NCBI RefSeq assembly: GCF_901709675.1
Contig: NC_051102.1
Coordinates: 8,808,912-8,872,911, forward strand
Length of the DNA stretch: 64,000 bases
Reading direction: 5' to 3'
Source of the DNA: Syngnathus acus
Taxonomy: Eukaryota > Chordata > Actinopteri > Syngnathiformes > Syngnathidae
Within the stretch, counting starts at the first letter, position 1. The number at the start of each line of letters is the position of its first letter. The notes beneath the pieces were generated by a model. That model was not told the DNA's origin. It searched no databases and saw only the letters and a program-made list of their open reading frames with translations. Made by a program: the position numbers and the translations under genes. Below, in pieces: positions 38,780 through 54,169 of this stretch.

Positions 38780-38990
38780 TATACTATATAAAAAAAAATC
38801 TTTACAATATCATGTTCTGTATGTGCCCCATAGAGTCTGATTAGTATTGCATTTGAAGAATAAGAATTCAAGCCAGGGGCGGCCATTTTGTTACTTGCTT
38901 TCGACTGAAAATGACATCCCAGTGGTTAAGAGCTCAAGTACCGACCAATCACCTGTTTTCTGGGTTTGGTCATGTGACAATTTAATGCAA
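38780..38990. repeat. Dispersed teleost repeat, related to 24305-24425 and 24890-24990
   Basis: It contains tttacaatatcatgttctgt, ggggcggccattttgttac and ccaatcacctgttttctggg. These parts match the two fragments in the desmoglein/desmocollin gap, one of them in reverse orientation. Confidence 0.5.
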
Positions 38991-41900
38991 TTAATAACCA
39001 AAGCCTCTAATTAATGTTTAACCAAGCCCCACCACTACTTGAAAGATCTTTAATCAAGTCGATTGCGTCAGAAAGTGAGTGAATATGTGCATAGTGATGA
39101 AGTGATATTGACATCCTACAAACGCAGGTCTCCAAAAAGTCAAAGCCGCTTTCGGAATTTGACCTTTAGAGGGTCCGAGACGACAAATCTCCTTTAGGTG
39201 GAATGAACGTATTAGCCTCTGCCGGTGATTAATTACGAACAGCAAATGGCTGCCATGGGTGACAGCTTGCGTGATAACATTTCTTATCAGTGACCTCCAT
39301 CGCCAGACCCTGCCATAACTCACACAGTCCTGATTTAGAGCGACTCTCATGGAAGTTTTCTGTAGAGCCACAGTTAATTCATGATTGATTCCCTGATTAG
39401 AAAAAGTAGAAGAAGAAATGAATGCATACTGTAATTTCACCTTCAAATGATATCGCATTACCTCCATATCATTAATTGGTGCCAGTAAGATAGATCGCAA
39501 TCTTCTCAAGAACTAATTGGAAACAAAATTTGCTAAAGTCACAACGCCAGTGTACATATTCTATATATGTTGCCTGTGTCGGTGAAAACTCTGTTCTATC
39601 GATCCAAAGCTACGATCTGTTCTCTTTGACAAGTTTGTAAACAACATTAGTAATTTATAATAAAAAGCCATTAGCAGGTCCGGGCAGGAGTTGCGCGGAG
39701 GGAAAACACAAACGAACCGATAAAAGAGAAAATACTGCTTGTTTGTACACGTGAGATCCTCGTGGAGCTAATTTATATCAACATGATTGTTTTATGGTAG
39801 GATTACTTTATCCACGTGTTGCATTAATTCTATCATGGTATTGACTCACTTAAGAAAGTTATTGTTGTCTATTACCTGTACTAGACTGTACTAACATTGA
39901 AAATGCACTTGTACCTCAACTTGGGAGTTGAAATCATTCATTTTTTTCAGTTACTTGAAATGCATTTGTTTATATAATGATCATTAAATCGTCTGTAAAG
40001 ATGAAAAAAGGAAACCCAGTTCCATCATTTGTTTTTAAATCTCAATTTTGTTCTGATACCTATTTCGGATGTAATTTCACTGCCTGCCACTAGAGGGCGG
40101 TATATGTATAGTGTTTTCATTTTGTTTGACCGTCCCAATCAATAAACGGTGTAAAGTGTAATTGTGGTGCTCTTTGACCACACATGAGGGTATTAAAAAA
40201 ACTTAATCGCCCCATGTTTTTGTCTATAACTTCACAGGCATGACTAACTAACCTTAAGCCGTAACTACACAGACTTTTTTTTTTAAAGATGGGACGGTAA
40301 TGGAACTCTATCCAACATAAGTCCGTACTCTGAGAAGGATTTTTCAGTCATAAAACCTTTCCTGCTAATAACGTGAACACTAAAGAGCAAGGTCGTTGGA
40401 AAGTACTGTATACACGTCTTGAGGTAATCAGATTTTCTCCTCCGCAGAACATACCGGAAGTCCTTCAAAATGCTTGTTTCAAAACTAGCGCCAACGTCAC
40501 CACGCTGTTAAAAACACATTTTGTATTTTTTTTTTAGATAATTTGCCACACTTGCATGAGGCAGGACTGCCTCAAACAGACCGATTTCAGCAAGACAAGA
40601 AAATGGATGTAAATTGTATTATAATTCTTGATCCTTCGGGTATTTTGTTGAAAGCATGTCTCAGACATAATATTGAGACACTTGGGAACTCTTTTAAATT
40701 ATATATATAAAAAAAAATGCCTAATTTGTCTCCTTTAAGTACTGCACATCCACAAGGGAAATTAGCGACGATGCAAATCTTCCCCATTCAGTTTTTCTAA
40801 TTTCTCCCAGTATTCCTTTGAGGTAGCCACGATCTGAAACATGCACGAGTGGGCAGGTATGTACGTACTTGGCATTCCATTTTATTGACTGTTTTCAAAT
40901 ACTGCTTTGGCTGCTCATTTAATCGCACTGGAATTTTTCCAAGGTGACATTATTGCCCGCATTTCATGTTGCACTGTGCTCACCTAACCAGCCCCCCCCT
41001 CCTTCCGCCTCTTTCATTTTTCATTGTCATTTTAAACTGTCAACCTTTACTCTGGCGTACCCTGCGTTTCTTTTGCACCGTCCTTGGTCCCATCGTTGTT
41101 ACCAACGCATGGCTGTTTACTGGAGCGAGGGGGTAAAAAAAGAAAATTGCTAATGATGTTGGCTTGCACTTACAGCTAATTACAATCCAATAAATATGGT
41201 GAAGGTGGGTGGCGTGATGGATGCAGTGTGCCACAAGTCTGGTGAGCAGCGATGTCCAGGTGATCAATATCGGAATATTGAACGCATTACCGCACATAGG
41301 CGCCTAATGAACCAACGCTTTTTATCTGTTAATTACATGTGAGAATGGGTATACACACACACACACACACACGCGCACACACACGCCTTAGCATTCCTCT
41401 CACAGTGCGACGGCATCCTGGCCCGGCTAGATAATGGACGGTTATTTCGCATAACAAATCGACAAGCACATTCCTCTCTTTTCGCCCACTCACACTTTAT
41501 CTGGCACAACCCTTCCCCAGCTTTCATTTACTGCAGGTAATTCTCAACGCGACAAATTGGACGCTGTATCTGTGGAACGTGACGCTCCCATTGTCCCCAA
41601 AGCATCTGAATTTATTCTGCATCGCTGCGACTGTGGCCGGCTTTCAATATATTGGCGAGGTTAATCGGGTTAATAGTTGGTGTTGGCAAAATGAACAAAT
41701 GTGCCTCAAAACACATTGCGGGAAACCTTTCTTGTGCATTGGTATTGATAAAATGAAATGATTTATTCAACAGTATAACAATTTGAATTTTGCTCACTGA
41801 AAAGGAAAACAAGGACAAAAGGTGAAGGTAGTAAAATGTCAAAAAACAAAACTTTATTCAAATTAATAAAACGTGTGACTAAAATATTGCTTGTGCAAAA

Positions 41901-44900
41901 AAAACCCAACCCAACTTCTAAGTGGCTGTTTTACAAAAACCAAAACTGCTTTGTCCAATGTTTGAGTTCAAAACACACAGCTTGCTCCTGCAAAAGTGTA
42001 GCTGCCGAGTGTAAATGGAAAGAAAAAAAAAGCGCCCAGCGTACGTCCAATGAAAGGTGGAAACAGTGCACGGACACAAAATAAAAAATGTACACCGAAA
42101 GTTTTTAGCTGACTTTTTGTTGCAGGTCAACTTCCCTTTCTCCAATTTAATTCTGTGAGCGGATCTATTTGGATTGCCTCTTTGCATACACAAGTCACGT
42201 TTCACGTACAACTGTCTTTTTCCTCAACCCATGAAACAACTTTCACGTACGGGTTGCATGTAAATAACTCGACGAGCAGTGCCAACAGAAATAAACAACG
42301 ACAAAGAAACTAACTGTGTTGACCTGAGCTCTCTCTTCCTTCCTATTGATTTGAATGAGCGTGACCTCCTCACTCCTCCAGTAACCTCTATGGGCAATTA
42401 GTAGCTGATTTAAAAGGACAGCATATTTCATTGTCAATAATTTGCGCCGATTCCGATCTGAAGCTTTCCGATTTTCCGGAACCTTATTTACACTATCTTG
42501 GCTCAGACACCAATTGTAAATGCCCTGCAGTGCTTCACAGACTAAACATGATATATAATAAACGATATAGCGATGAGTCAATTTATTTCGAGTAAGCCTT
42601 TGGAAAAAAAAAAAGTTGACATTTTCAACTTCCCCCGCAAGCACAAACACAAGGCTGACCTGTGGGGCCATTAGTTTTGGCCTCTTGAAGCGCACTCCAA
42701 AGCTCTTGGCAACTCTCCTCCCATGGGTTCCGCTTCTATTTATTTTTAACTTCGGCGGCTGCACCTTGTCCTTTCTTTCGCTTTGGGCGAATCTGACAGA
42801 TAAGCCGAGAGGAAGGAGGCATACGTTCTGCACAACACGTTTTTTTTTCCCAGCGCTCGCAGTTATTTACAATGAAAAGGATTTCGGTAAGCCCGCTCAG
42901 GTGGAATAGATTCTAAAAGCAGGTGGAACGGCGCTATCAAACGCTAAGCTCAGTCGACAATATGTCGGAGACATGTTGAAGATAGAGCAGTGCCGAAATG
43001 TAAATGCTAGTTGGACAGCCTGGGCTAGCCGGCGGGCTTTTCTTAAAAGAACTCTTATGCAACTCCTGATTGCTTTTTTGCACAGCAGGCAGTGAAGCCC
43101 GCTTAGTGCAGGCTGTTGCACACACCGAGCAAACAAGTCTGCATGACCGCTGAAGATGAAGGCTTTTTTTTTTTAAGCGGTTCCTCTTGAGCTTGAGCAA
43201 GTATTGGTCATACGGAAAAGTCCAAGATGATCATTTCAAGTGTGAGAAGACGACTAATCCCAGATATTTTAGACTGCATCTGAGATTAGTCAACAGCCAA
43301 TCACACAGCAAGTTCAAATCTTTTTCACACTGCACTTAGCAACAAGTGGCGTGTTTTATTTTTAGTTGCGACATACACAACACATCCTCAGTTATCACAG
43401 ACGATTTTCGCTTTTGTATTACATTTGCTGTTTTGTCTGGTGAAAGGTTTTTGGAAAGTGCTTTTTTGAAAATGGCTGCAAAATAGCAAGAAGGTCATTT
43501 TAAGGACCTGTCAGTCGACTAACTTGTACAAACGACGTTCACGTCAGATCTTGAAAAGGTCCCTGTACTAAAATGCCACAGTCTCAAATAAATATATTTA
43601 AGATAAACTGCACATATCAGAGTGGCCTTTTAATGTTATGAGACTTTAAGCGGCACTTAATGTTGATATATCACACCTGTCAAATGTTATGCACTCCTAT
43701 AGTAAAGCTCACTTATATATTTTATAACAATTTGAACAAAACTAATATTTACATGCAGGTTCGCTTCCGGAAATGTAAAATCCAATTCAGAACTGATGAT
43801 CACTGTCCGTGTGATGTAGACTCCTAAGAATTTGAGCGATACTGCAACACATGAGTTCCGAACAGCAGGGCAGGAGCTTTCATCGCCTTAACAACGTTCG
43901 CGCCATTCTTAGGGTTGGATCAGAGTTTACTCACTTTGGCCATGGCATTGCTACTCGGCCCTGGAAAGGACGGTCCAATGGAGCTGAAAATGAATACGGC
44001 AGGCGCCCTGCAGGCGTAAGAAAAGCCAGAGGCCATTAGGAGAAGTGCCAAAGAAAGCTTACCACACTCCATTATGAGCGCTGGTGGGCCAAATTAAAAT
44101 CTAATTCTGGGCTGACGTCAAGAGTGAGAGAAAGAGGAAAAAGTGTCATTTCTTCAATTTACACCCTTCTTCCATTCCATTAAAGATGTAATTTCTGCTC
44201 ATCAGACACTGGATGGAATTTGTGCCCCAAAGGAGCTTTTTTGTCGGTTTAAAGTAATTAGCTGCTAAGAACAGCCTTGTGAAGGCAAGCATGCATGTGC
44301 GAGTGAACGGAAATTGAGAAATCAAAATGGAGGGGGGGGGGGGGGCAGCAGAAAGTCTTGTTACTTAGTGATGGGCCTTAAAGTCATGACTCATTGGAAT
44401 TAACGACCATCTCTCCAGAGAGAAACCCATAATGTAATGTTCTTAAGATGACCAAGTCCATTTGGGAAAAAAAGAGAAAAAAAAAAACCAAGAGTGCTCC
44501 GTATTTTAAGACTTGTTCAAAAATGAATACAAAACATCAGCTTCATCTTTTGGCACTTTTTTTGCAATCTGGAGCAATATGGTGTTACCAGCCGGGGATG
44601 CGGGCGGGAACTTGGATTTGGCAAATTTCAAATGTAACATACGTTCAAATTTATTTAAATTTATTAGTGATCAGTTCGGTTCCGGGGACCTGAAGCAAGG
44701 CTTTATAAATTAATAAAAATACCACACCAAAGCCTAAAATGAGACTTTGAAATGAAATGACGTAGCAACGGGGCTAAGATTAAGAGATAAAAATGGACCT
44801 GTCTCCATTTTGGATGTCACCGCATGCTCATTGGAGTCAAAGTGCGTCTTTAATACTTTTGTCTCAGCTGCTGGCCGTTTGCTTGCAAAGCTTATTATAA

Positions 44901-47215
44901 AAGTGACTCACCCGCTCACCGACTGAGCTCTTTCATCCAGACGCTCGCCAGGCGGGGTGACCAGAGTGAGAAGGACCGAAGCCCATTTTGGTCTTTGTAG
45001 CCAAGCCGCCGGGCCCTGCGCCTCTGATTGGATTTATTGTGCCGTTGTCGTTTGATCATGACTCCGTCCAAAGCGGAGGAAAATACGTAAGATCAAGCTA
45101 CCGCACAAGCTTGCGGTCCTGCCTGGCCCAGTAAGGGTGCTTATCAAAGAATGACAAAAGGAAGTGCTCAGAAATGAAAGATAGGCACACGCTTTTTTTT
45201 TTCTTTTTAAATACAAAAAAAAGCACTTCAATAGCTAACAGTGTGAAGCCTTAAATGAGGGCACCTCAGCAGGGCGTCAAACTAAAAGAGCGGAAAGAGA
45301 AATTGGCATATTTAGGTGTTTTGCAACAGCCAGTTGTCATGACAATTTAGTTGAATTTCATGCTAAAAGTAATGCACGCTGATTAGTCGGGAAAAAGTGT
45401 TTGATATTTAAAAAAAAGAATGTTTTAATCAGAAAATATTACGTGATTAACACAATCCTTTGGCTGTCGTGAGAGCCATGCTTCAATTAATCACCGAGAG
45501 CATAGTAGATAGTAGAGATCGATAGTGGGACTCAGCAGCCGGTGCTTGACAATTCCCATTACGGTTGTAATTAAAGATGCAAGCAGTGATGAACGAGCCC
45601 TCACATCTGCTATTTTATGCCAAATTCCCAAATAAACTTTGATCGACACGCTCAGGCCACATTAGATTGCATTGTATCCAGGGGCGGAACTATATGGTGC
45701 CCATGGCCACCCCTAGAAAATTTTGTGATTTTTTTTTGTGATCATTTGCACCTGGATGACATATTCTTAAGACGCCTTGGTAGTCCGCCACAAGTTTTAA
45801 CTGCATATTTAAAAGAATAAATATACAATTGATCTCAATGCAAGCAATCTGTCTTAAGAACTGGGCCATTGTTTTCAAGGTGAAATCATCCATTGTAAAT
45901 ATAATTAGTGTTGGACTGGCAGGTCTTAAATGGAAACAAACAAAAAACTTGTGGACAAAGCCGCAGATTCCTTTGCAGGTACATTTCCAGACCTTTGAAA
46001 TGAAAGGAAATGTGAGGAAAGTTTTTGTCGAAACTCCAGCAGCCCATTGTTGTGCCTGAACAATGTAAGCGCCATCCTTGCCATCTTAGCGCACCTTCCA
46101 TTTTTCATAAAACACCGACCGCAATGAAAGTAGGACATTCATACTCACGACACAATATGTCACATTCACGCGGTTCAAAAGGCAACCAGCAAGACAACAC
46201 CTTGGTATTTGCAGAACTTTTTTGTCTTTTATGCCTGCCAACGTCAAAGAAAATAACTTTTTGAAATGAATGGAAAAAACAATAAAAGAAGCATTCAGTA
46301 CTGTGTGAATGACTTTCTCCTCGGGCTCGGCGACTGCTCGATTCAAAAGTTGCACAGCTCACACTAACAATATGGCTGTGAGCAGAGACGCGAGTTAGCA
46401 TTCGGTGTTGCCAACTTGCTGATGCCCGCTAGCGTACGGCAGAACAGCTAAATACTAACGCACCATGTTCGCTTTGACCTCTGGGGTCCGCTAACCTGAG
46501 TCGTCAACCGTACTGTAACAAAACGATTTATTTTCAGAAGACAACATCCAAAAGTAAAAAGTATTTTACACAAGCTGATGACGACCAGCCCTGCTCCTCA
46601 ACACCCACCCACCCCGTCCGGCCGGCGCTGTTTTTCATCTGCCAGTGAGGGGAAGCTAGCAGGGCATAAAACAGAAGAGCTTTACGCTATCTTCCCCGTT
46701 TCCACTCCCCGCTGTGCAGGCACCTGGACCGAGTGCACCGAGCGATAAGAACATCCATCATGCGCGCTCTCAGCTTTGGGAGTGCTTGCTGGGGTTGCTG
46801 CAGCGTTAAAAAAAAAAAGAATCTGTGGCTGTAGAGGCGCTCTCCCGTGTTGCAGGATGGCCAGCCAAGGAGGCAATGCGCTCCAATAACACAGCCGGCC
46901 CGCCACGATTAAACTCTTAACAGGCCGGCGACATGAGGGCTCGAGGGAGCAGAGGGGCTTAGCTCGGTGGAAGTTTTCCACTGCTACTTTTTATTGCAGG
47001 AGTGAATGCCTGTGAGAGAGGCAGAGCAGACACAGACAGCAAGAGTTGGAGCATCGGGTCCCACTGTGCCGCTGATTGATCTCTGATTTAGTTCTCGTGT
47101 AAGAGCAAGGGAAGAAGATATTCCTAAAATTTGTCTCCCTTTCACTTCACTTGACGTGAAAGCAAGCAGTTCTCCCCACGCAAGCTTGCATGGCTTGGCC
47201 TAGATACAGCACGCA
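38991..47215. other. Gene desert, part 2
   Basis: No gene is supported. There is a CA microsatellite at 41352-41382 and a G-run near 44332-44345. Several stretches of mixed composition (for example 44780-45130 and 46560-47050) could be non-coding conserved DNA, but this cannot be judged from one sequence. Open frames (up to 196 codons at 42243-42833, minus strand) have no family features. Confidence 0.6.
41352..41382. repeat. (CA)n microsatellite
   Basis: Alternating AC with a short gcgc interruption, about 15 copies. Confidence 0.9.
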
Positions 47216-47279
47216 TATTATATTTTTTTATATATATTTATATATATATATAGTACATATATATACAGTATATATATTC
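47216..47279. repeat. (TA)n-rich low-complexity tract
   Basis: Repeated tatata and atttata strings over about 60 bases. Confidence 0.9.
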
Positions 47280-50200
47280 ATGAGCCTTTTAGGGACGTTG
47301 TAGCCAAGTTAGTGACATCGTGAGCTGGAGTTTGGTTATTTAAGTATGAGAATCTGTCAGGAGGGGGGAAAAAAAAAAAAAAGGGGGATTACAAATGTCT
47401 CCACTGTGAGTGTCCTCATTTTGTATTTGGGGACTATTTGCCTCATTGTCCACATATACAATACCTTCATGTCTTCATTTTTATACAGGTACTTGTATAC
47501 AAATCCTACAAAAGTCAATTTTCCAATAAATTCCCTTTCAGCCAAATATAACCTCAGCTGTCGACAACATGACCCGCAAATCTGTCGCTATCACTCGTAT
47601 GTTTGAGCAACAGCGCTCTCTGCTCTCTACCTGATCGTGTGTGTTGACCTACTTCCTCACCGAGGCTTTGACCCTTGAACCCTAACTCCCCCGGACAGCC
47701 TTCTCAGAGTCGTCTGGAATATTTCAGCGGTTGTCCTGCGTGTGTCATAGGGCCAAGCCGGCATGATTTATTTTCCCCGCGCTGGCTCCGAGGGTCAAAA
47801 GATGCGCGTTGTATTTTATGGCCGCTCCTATATGTTGTCCTAAGTCAAACGCTGACGGCTTTTATTGCACAACTATCATCCAACATCTATTACTGCAGAG
47901 GCTAAACAGCAGTTGGCCTGACAAACATGATGCTTATTTACAAGCGAGGCCCTCTGCAGTCTTTGCAGTGGACAAACAGTCTTGCAAAAACGTCATTAAT
48001 CACAAATGAGCGCAGACTGCTTAGGAAGAGAAACGACGATACGTTGCCGGGCCAAACGCCAACATACGGTAAAGAGTGTGATAGTTTTAACTCTCCCATA
48101 TGCTTGAAAAACATTGAAACTTTGATTTGAACACAGTTTTAAACAGTAAGCCATCATGTCGGGTTACATTCCAGACAATCAGTGATGGGGGGAAAGGTGT
48201 ATTTGACATGATGAAATGAAGCTACAAGGTAAACAAAGCAAGCCACCAGTACCTGCCTCTAGTATCTCTCCCTGATTTGACTTAATGCTGATAAATGAGG
48301 CAACGGGCAACCGCAGCATTTTTCATTCTGATTGACTCGAGTGGATTTAGCGGTGCTCTGCAGTATTTCTTTATGCACCTTGCATTTGTGGAATTGCTCG
48401 CAAGGACAAATGGTCTGTGACGCTCAAAGTGTTCACGTTCCAGTTACTTGACAGCGACAGAGTCGGTCAGGGGTTTTAACAGGTACTCCAAATTCTTTTG
48501 TGAGTAGAACCGATTCTAGTCAGCACTTAGGCTCCGCCCCTGAATTTCATGGTGGTTGGATTTAGCACTGGCCCCGCCCATTTGTATGAGATATGAGTCA
48601 CACTGTATTCAGCTAGACAAAATATAGGGTATGTAAAGTGTGATATAATTCTTTATTCTTGGTGTGTTTTGTTGAAGGCATAGCACAGACTAGCAACTGT
48701 TTTAAATTGTGAAGGAAAAAAAAAAAGGGGAAAGCAAAAATAATCTGGGGAGGAATACAGAAGCGGAACATATAGAGCGATGATTTATGTTATTATTAAC
48801 CATAAAAAATAGCTATTGTTTGAAAAACTACACAGCTTATCTCTCTCTTGTGCAAATAGTGGAGAACTTATTTCAACTTCTGACCTAAGTGAGGCGATGA
48901 GAAAACAGAACCAGTGAGTTTGGACCAGACTGCAGAGCAAAGAATCTGCTCCAAACAATGAATCGGATAAAAACAGAAAAAACAGACATCCTTATAATAC
49001 TGTCACTTGGCGTCAGTGACATTGTATGAATACAAATACAAACGTAATTTATTAACTAAAATATTGGACGTCACTTGATGAACTTTTTTGTTGTTAGTAT
49101 TGTTTGAAGCGGCTCGGGTTGTAGAGCACAGAAATGCTGTTTGGGATTTCGTCGTCCATAAAATGAAAACAAGCGTGCTTCTGCTGAACTGCTTAATTTC
49201 ACCTTTGAACAATAAAAGCTAACATCAATTTCTCGCTGATATTCCAATCATAGCAATTACAGAGGCTCGCTGCTCTGATTGCTGTCTGGACAATTTCGGC
49301 CGCTGTGCGACCATAAAACAAACACAGCCCAGTTCTTGTTATTAATGCGCATTCAAGTCATTGTTAGTCACGTTTATTGAAGTTTAAAGTTATTTCAATA
49401 ATTTGGCTCCAAGGAAAGCGCCTGACTTTTGAGACGTGAAGCTTCCCTTGATCCCAATGTCAGCGTGAACAGTTTTCATATTTTTCTCCCTTATCAGCAT
49501 GAGCCACGAGCGGCTGATTACACACTTCTGCCTCCAAAACGTACTTCAATCAATATCCGTTATTTGGGGATGGATAAAGAAATTGACTCTTGAGAAAACA
49601 GAGGGAGGGTCGCGACAGGTGCCCTCAGTCCGTCGGACTTAATGAAGCACGGCGGCGGCGTTTCAAAAGCCATCTGCGTCGAGATGGGCGCAACACATGG
49701 CAACAATACGTGATTCAGAAATGTCAAAGGCTGACTCATTAGGCCGTCTGGTCACCTAAACGCTTGACCCCGCAGTCCGTCTGCTATCGGCCCCTTGAGT
49801 TGAGCACCAAAAAAGTCATTTTGAAATCAGGAGTGTCTGCCAAGTCTGTCCACACTGTGATGAGTCACATTCTTAAGCCCAGTTCAAACAGGCGCGTGAG
49901 CCAACTGCTCGAGTTGTTTGACGTACACCACGGCATGATTATCTCCCCCCCAACAATCTCGAGTCCCCACTGACAAAACCAGATGGCTGTTGTAGTACCA
50001 AGACTGGCCTGTGAGAGGAGGCATGGTGCCACGGGGCATTCAAACTACCAGAAAATACAATGAAGAAACTACTCTGACGTTCTTTCACTAACCTTGGCCG
50101 ACCTGCACTCTGTGACCGCCCTTCGGTCGAAAAGCTGAGTGAGTCAGCCCCTCCGGTGTCAAAATACATGCTGCGAGCCACGGCGCAACTAATAAACACC

Positions 50201-51660
50201 GATAACGACACACAAACCGAGCCGGTTGATGTTTTGTTTTTTTTTTCCTCGACAAAAGCGACAACGTCCAATTACGTGCAGATGTTAACTTCACAGAGAG
50301 GCGTTTCAGTGCATCTGCTAGTTGGTGGGAGATCTCATTAAATCCAGCCCCCCGACATCCGGCGCTGATTGGCACAACAAACCCCTCGGAAGAAGTTTCC
50401 TGTGTCATTCCAACACTCGCTGCAATGATGTTCGTAATCATAAGATACGAACTAGCAGTATTCTTTTTGTAATTTATTTCCGATTGACACTCCGGCATTC
50501 AAAAGTCTTCATTTATTGAGAGATAGATTATTTGCATTCATCGCTCAATTGCCTCCTCAGCAACCTTTCAAAATAATCACTTGCACACCTGAAGGGGAAA
50601 ATAGATAAAAACATAATTGCTTGCAGTCCTCAGAGCATGCTGCCCTTGTATGATTTAGCTGCATGTAGATTGGGTGAAAACAAACACAGCTAAATCCTCG
50701 GTTTTCGGAAATGATGATTTCAACTATGCAAATCATAACCAAGGTTGTGAGACAAAAGTAATTGAGATGCTGACCAACGTTATTGGGATTTGCTAAACTC
50801 AAGATGGACAAACTAAGGATTCACCCCACTGAAAATATCATCAAATCCAACAGTGGAAGGAAAAAAGGCGACATTTGCAAACGTCAAGGGCACAGTTGGA
50901 ACCTCACTTCATTAAACCGTCATCATCATCACTATGCGGTGTCAAGTGGAGGTCCCATGTTGATAAAATAATTGGCTCTGTGCACTACACAAGCATGCTA
51001 GTCAAACAAAATAAAAAAAACTGTGGGCGTGCATACCTGCTCGTGTTTGGGGCGAGAAAAGACACAAACATCCAGGTTGTCCTCATTAGGAGAGAAATCA
51101 TGTGAGGATGTTTGCGTGCTCGCAACGCAACTCCACGTTTCGCTTGCATCCAACTTGCTCGACTTTGCAAGTGGAGTCAGTGACAAATTTGCATACAGCC
51201 GCTTTGCGAAGGCGGCCTTTCCATGGGATGGCAAAGGAAGGCACGCAGGCAGCAAAACGTTGACCTTTAAAGCTGCGTCGTCGGCCAAACCATTCCTGCA
51301 CACGCGGCAGTAGCGGGCCTCGACGTCCCCGCTAGAATTAGCTTGATTGAGCACAGCCGCAATTGGATCAAGCGTTATCACGTACGCTCGGAGCCCGGGC
51401 GGGGCGCCCGCGTAATCACCCGGCCCGATGTGGCGGCCGGATGCCGGACTGTTTAGTTAACAGGTTCGGATCTAAAGCTTCGCCGACTCATGGGACTGAA
51501 ATATTGCTGGGCTTTTAATTTGAGGGGCGGGCGGTGCGGACTTGAGGGCCAACGTCAATAACATAGGCAGGTGTTGAAAATTAGCACTAAAATGCTAAAA
51601 CAGCGCCTGTTTTTTTGTGTCCAATGTTATTGTGATGTCCAGATCAAACAAACACACAAA

Positions 51661-51752
51661 ACAATAAATAATAAAAAAAATAATTAATTTAAAAAAAAAT
51701 AAATAAAAAAATAATAAAAAAACAAACAAACAAACAAATAAATAATAATAAA
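51661..51752. repeat. A/T low-complexity tract (AAT/AAAC variants)
   Basis: The tract is made of A-runs, aataat and a short (caaa)n run. Confidence 0.9.
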
Positions 51753-54169
51753 TTGATGCCAATATTTCAAGTACTAGTTTATCAGTCATCAAATGTCATG
51801 TAAGTATAAAAAGAAGTAAACTGCTGGTAAACACTCTCAACTGCTAAACACAATACAATGTACAAAAAAAAAAATCGTAATTGTCATACAAGTGCAAGTG
51901 GTGCTTTACAAATATTACAAATAGAAATTCAAATCCAGAGAGGCACACAAACAAACCATGATTTGGTTGAGATGGATCGTGATGGCTTATCAAAAGCTCT
52001 CAGCCTTAACTGCTCTCAGGAGTCACATTGCAGAAAGAAGCAAATTTACAATCTTAGCAGCACGCTAACAAATGTCAGTGCCAGTAATAAAATCAAACAA
52101 CAAAACACATGCGCTCCACCTTCCTTAAAAGCCAGAGAAGCTGCTCGCTCGTGTCAACAGACCTCAGAGGGCCTCTTGATAGGAGATTAAATGAGCTCTC
52201 CAAAAAGAAAAGGTGATGCGCAATAGGAAGATTTAGTGCTTTCTACTCAAGAGTGTACCCGAGCGCCGGGGGAGGCGCCGGCACAGCTGGGGGCTAATGC
52301 AGAGTAGGACGGCTGCAGATGGAGACGTGCCACGGGAAGATGAATCCCCAGCACGGGACGAACGGCCAGAGAGCTCCTGAGATTTTAATTACGCCCCCTC
52401 CACAAAAGCCAGCAACAAATTAATAATTCATACGCGACAGCAGATTTTCCTTTGGTTCAGTGGAGGTCTGCACGGCTTTGGAGTCAAACAAGTCCTTCTT
52501 GGCACCATTAGAGGAGGATGGTGGAAAGGAGGACGAATCCGGGAGGAAATGGGGGGAGGAACAATGTTTTCTCAAAAGGCCATCAGCTGAAACAAATTCC
52601 ATCCTTCAACAGAATATGACGTACAGGTTTCGTTTCGTAGTAGTCGATTCTTCATATTTGCTCTTCACGAATATGTTTTTTTCATTTGATTAATTATGAT
52701 AAGTAACAACAACATCAATCAGAGACAGTTTATTGTGTCTATTAATGTATTTTTGAAAATGTCTACTTTATTTATTTTTGTTTCATAAAAAAAATTCAAC
52801 CTGTTGCTGAACCCTGTAAAAATTTCACTTGCATCTCTGATTAAAAATAATTTTAAAAGTTAGTTTGCCAATGTAATTATAACTGAACTTTTGCCCTCAA
52901 TTACCATTAAATTAACAGATGTATAATTGTCTTTCATTTGTTTGTAATTTGTTCGGTAAAACATTCATAGCTGTCTGTTTATTTGTTACGTTTGTTGTCA
53001 TTCTTATTTCACATGTATCATTCAATTTTTTATTATTTATTATGGTAGCAAAGCCTTCACACAGCAATAGCGCCTTTTCATTCAAAAGTGTGCGGTGGTT
53101 TTAGCAGGGGGGGGCCCCAACTACGTTAACGTGTTACTTTTTTGCTCAATTACCGTTAACAGTGATCTTAATTGCGTTCATACGGCGACAAGATCTAATC
53201 AATATATCGGCTATATGCCTCGTTGTTCAAATGGAGCTCACAATCGTCCCTTGCATGATTCATTCCAAAGAGCAATCACGGGCAAAGATGCCTTAATGGA
53301 CTAAGGACAAATAGATAAATAATGTGACAGGGAAATCAATAAATAAGAAGAGGGCATGAAATTAGAACACAGACGAGACGATTACGGTGACGCATGATGG
53401 GAATGAATAAAAGGAGAGCTTTGACTTGGTGGCGCCTCACTGCTTTTCACCCAGCAAAGCCTTGAGTCAGTATGACTCATGCAGTGACACGTCTCTGCCT
53501 ATTGGGGGCCACCATTGTCCAACATGAAAATGAGGGTGAGCCATCAAGGCCATATTTGCGATACCGTGAGGATGAGTCACTCCCATTGGTCGGCGTGCTT
53601 CATACAAGGGGATCTGATGTTTTGTTTCATCATAAAAGCCTTACAAATCTCTGTGTGTTTATCAAAATGGGCACTGCGAGGGTGGAAATGTGATGACTTC
53701 ACAGAAGGGAAAAGCTCCCATTTGCGTATTTCAAATTGAGAACTCAATTTTACTGTTCTTTTTTTAATTTCACCGGTCTTATCCTGCATAGTATCTCTCT
53801 GTTTAATTACTTGACTTGACATTATCAGGTAGAACATCTTACAATGCCAAGAGGTGTAAAATCCAAGACAAATTTTCATTCTCCTATCAGATGGAATGCT
53901 GTGAATTTGACTCGACTGGAGAGTGCCACTGCTTATCAATTCTAATTAAGTTTTCATTTCAGCTCGTTAGCCCGGCAAAAGGAGCCCTGCATGTGTGAAA
54001 ATGGAGGGGGACTTCCAATTAAATATTTAATAGACATAATGTGAAGCTCAGGACTGGCGAGGAAAAAAAGACCTGCTAAGGGTAGCGGGTTATGACTGAG
54101 TCTCTTGGGGGTTGTGTAGGTGCTAAAGTTGTGGTTAAGTGGGAGTTAGGGCGACCGTTGACACATTTT

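Noticed and set aside
42243-42833. 196-codon minus-strand open frame
   Set aside because: No family features, lies in AT-rich desert, and has neither neighbouring exons nor a plausible start context.
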